The notes beneath the pieces were generated by a model. It was not told the DNA's origin and searched no databases. It was given only the letters and a program-made list of their open reading frames with translations. From contig CAZDYP010000098.1 of assembly GCA_964509505.1 (NCBI GenBank), positions 1 to 18,745 of the forward strand: a stretch of DNA of 18,745 nucleotides. Direction: 5' to 3'. This stretch comes from CAZDYP01 sp964509505 (GTDB lineage: Bacteria > Chloroflexota > Anaerolineae > JACRMK01). The position numbers were made by a program, and so were the translations under genes. Shown here piece by piece: positions 17,801 to 18,745 of this stretch. Positions within the stretch are counted from its first letter, which is position 1, and each line of letters begins with the position of its first letter.

Positions 17801-18668
17801 GGAGCGCGTGAACCACGTCGCGTTCAGTCCCGACGATCAATGGCTCGTGACGGCGAGCGCGGATGGCACGGCGCGCGTGTGGGAGATTCAACCTATCGTC
17901 ATTTCCGATGCGCCGCCGCTCGACCCCGATGCTGAGCCTGCGACCTTAGGCGGGCGCATCTTCAATCGCAACAATGTACTGGCGACGATGGTGTTGGGGC
18001 GCAACGAACGGGCAACCACGAGGGTTGCCCCACCGGTTGCCCCGACAAACGAACCGCACGTCATCGTCTTGCGCGGACATAACGCCAGCGTCACTTATGC
18101 AGCCTTCAACATGGATGGCACACAAATCGTCACAGCCAGCGCGGATGGCACGGCACGTATCTGGGATGCAGTGACAGGCGCACCCCTCACCTATTTGCGC
18201 GGGCACACTGCGCCGTTGACATGCGCGGTGTTCAGTTCCGATGGGGAGTATGTCGTGACGACGTGCGCGGATGGCACGGCACGTGTGTGGTCATTGCGTC
18301 ACGCGGATTTTCTGTCGGCGGGACAGGGGCGGCAGACCATCGCCATTTTGCGCGGGCATACGGCGCCCGTGCATCATGCGTCATTCAGTCCTGATGGGCA
18401 ACTCGTGGTGACGGCGAGTGCGGATGGCACGGCGCGGTTGTGGCGCGCACAATCGGGCGAACCTGTTGCCGTGTTGCGCGGTCACACCGACGCGGTGTAT
18501 AGCGCGCACTTCAGCCCCGACGGCACCCGTGTCATCACGGCGAGCGCGGATGGCAGCACGCGCATTTTCTTGACGCGCTCCGAAGACCTGCTGGCGTTGG
18601 CGCAACTGCGCGCGACGCGCACGTTGACGGCGGAGGAGAAGGCGAAGTATTTGTATGAGGCGTTTTGA
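14856..18668 (+). CDS. nSTAND NTPase with coiled coil and fifteen WD40 repeats
   Basis: The 1,270-residue product is a STAND-type ATPase/GTPase switch fused to a scaffold. N-terminal YVGLRPYTADDSRYFFGRE is the usual opening of the nSTAND1 family and supports ATG 14856, although no ribosome-binding site is seen. Walker A is GASGVGKSS (46-54) and Walker B lies in FAIILDQFED (about 122-131). A charged Ala/Glu/Lys coiled coil spans about 380-510 and contains a repeated KEKAEADAR. From about residue 550 there are fifteen WD40 repeats (GH ... FSPDG ... SADGTARVW), enough for two seven-bladed propellers plus one. Repeat 10 (LYRYQDVLDR...) has lost the GH and most other consensus residues. A long linker after repeat 11 holds a palindrome. 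The tail TRTLTAEEKAKYL is typical of the family. Such proteins assemble signalling complexes; the partners here are unknown. Confidence 0.93.
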   Translation: MTDLPRPYVGLRPYTADDSRYFFGRETYLREMATSLLTTRFTVLYGASGVGKSSLVLASLAPYLHRLPDVVGVVFRDWRTGDALAALKQAIIAAADAPLLLDATRPLDSLLAHASTLTNRAFAIILDQFEDLLHSSSLQALNSFDLEFVRAVNREDLNANFLVVVREDALPRLAPLQGRITHPAKHSKQLLPLTRVEAARAIRRPLEVFNAYRPDQNPITIEDALVDELLSLARTAKDESNPANYAVETACLQLMLTRLWEADKTKEGAPPALRLAVFRSLGGGAGLARAYLDEVMSGLDESERVACGKFFAYLATPSGKKIPQTLDDVSAYAEQPRARLTPLLEALDNARVLRALPPLPTQDTPRYEPFHDLFAPALISWQKHFAEAQERLRAAQQLEEARREQTRIQAQLQTAEDARLAAEREKAAALTRAAQETAQAEQAQRAAQAAKEKAEADAREKAKRAQLDAAAAKEKAEADARAAIAKAQAEARYAQESVIAREIALHANATLAQDPELSLLLAIRAVQHAPTFDAMEAMRAALLQSLAQATLQGHTARITDAAWSPNGQIIVTTSDDSTVRVWQRTGNPAAREAFTVNVLREHHASVSSVAFSRDGERFVTGSHDHTVRVWSTQGQPLALMLGHIGSVYSVAFSPDGRLVVSAGEDNTARVWDARTGELIAALRAHHGIVYHAEFSPSGQYIVSASADGTARLWDALAGTSRLLQGHQAAVYDAVFAPNGKRFVTASGDSTARVWDIEGRAEGVLVGHLGPITHAAFSPDGLRIVTASVDGTAHIWQRADQFTRTTWRDAAILIGHAKAVTDAAFSPDGLQVVTASDDGTARVWTVTGKEVVVLRGHLGGLTSAQFSADGQRVLTTSHDLTARLWGADQRELIVMHGHTEGVYHAAFAPDGQFIVTSSYDDTARVWEALTGREQLTLYRYQDVLDRITFSHDGLRVGAAVANNLACMWNVMTGKVVNVFHGHTERVNHVAFSPDDQWLVTASADGTARVWEIQPIVISDAPPLDPDAEPATLGGRIFNRNNVLATMVLGRNERATTRVAPPVAPTNEPHVIVLRGHNASVTYAAFNMDGTQIVTASADGTARIWDAVTGAPLTYLRGHTAPLTCAVFSSDGEYVVTTCADGTARVWSLRHADFLSAGQGRQTIAILRGHTAPVHHASFSPDGQLVVTASADGTARLWRAQSGEPVAVLRGHTDAVYSAHFSPDGTRVITASADGSTRIFLTRSEDLLALAQLRATRTLTAEEKAKYLYEAF
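18010..18042. repeat. Palindromic GGGCAACC element in the WD40 linker
   Basis: GGGCAACC (18010-18017) pairs with GGTTGCCC (18023-18030) around a 5-nt loop, and a second GGTTGCCC follows at 18035-18042. It encodes ATTRVAPPVAP in the long linker between WD40 repeats 11 and 12. The motif resembles dispersed small palindromes I know from other genomes of this kind. Confidence 0.65.
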
Positions 18669-18693
18669 CAAACTCTGTGCCTGTGCTTACAAT
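18665..18693 (+). promoter_or_regulatory. Near-consensus sigma-70-type promoter overlapping the STAND stop codon
   Basis: A perfect TTGACA (18665-18670) shares its TGA with the stop codon of the STAND gene. TACAAT (18688-18693) follows at exactly 17 bp. Transcription would start near 18700 and run rightward out of the window, toward a gene not visible here. Confidence 0.75.
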
Positions 18694-18745
18694 CGCGCCC
18701 AAGTCAATCGTCGTCAACCGTTCATCTGAGATTGCGCGCCAATTG

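Noticed and set aside
18677..18745. A GTG-started open frame reading VPVLTIAPKSIVVNRSS to the window edge
   Set aside because: It would begin upstream of the predicted transcription start near 18700 and has no ribosome-binding site. Only 23 codons are visible.

Overview
The window looks like chromosomal DNA of an environmental, moderately G+C-rich bacterium, most likely a member of the Chloroflexota (Anaerolineae-like). The grounds are the style of the signalling proteins (GAF-GAF histidine kinase, nSTAND NTPase fused to WD40 repeats), a giant polytopic membrane protein, a TPR remnant of a type common in that phylum, and an abundance of small interspersed repeats. This is an inference from protein style; no rRNA or marker gene is present. 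No tRNA, rRNA, CRISPR array or transposase gene was seen.

Layout. 1-4866: 3' part of a giant multi-pass membrane protein gene, open at the left edge and carrying six in-frame heptanucleotide-repeat insertions and one perfect 33-bp palindrome. 4867-5528: non-coding, with a 13-unit heptamer array, the C-terminal remnant of a TPR gene, a hairpin and a second 33-bp palindrome. 5529-6407: secreted N-acetylmuramoyl-L-alanine amidase. 6587-7666: zinc alcohol dehydrogenase. 7862-8281 (minus strand): YbgC/FadM-like acyl-CoA thioesterase. The divergent gap 8282-8322 holds two mirror-image -10 boxes, each 6 nt from a start codon. 8323-11451: membrane histidine kinase. 11697-13343: membrane sensor with a PAS domain and no kinase. 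13599-14753: membrane-anchored, coiled-coil receiver protein. 14856-18668: nSTAND NTPase with 15 WD40 repeats. A near-consensus promoter overlaps the stop codon of that last gene and points out of the window.

The four plus-strand genes from 8323 to 18668 read as one signalling neighbourhood: a kinase, a kinase-less sensor with a long coiled coil, a receiver tethered to the membrane by two helices and a regular five-fold 28-residue coiled coil, and a STAND/WD40 hub. How signal flows between them is inference.

The most unusual feature is a repeat system. Degenerate tandem arrays with a strict 7-bp period but different unit sequences occur at about ten places, inside the membrane protein gene and at or beyond the 3' ends of five of the other six genes' neighbourhood. 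Because 7 is not a multiple of 3, a perfect array reads as the same heptapeptide in all three frames of a strand. Arrays inside genes use units whose sense strand has no stop codon. Those at gene ends use units that can produce a stop, and three genes (amidase, thioesterase, receiver) take their stop codons from arrays. Some arrays carry a conserved non-repetitive head, and some reverse strand in mid-array.
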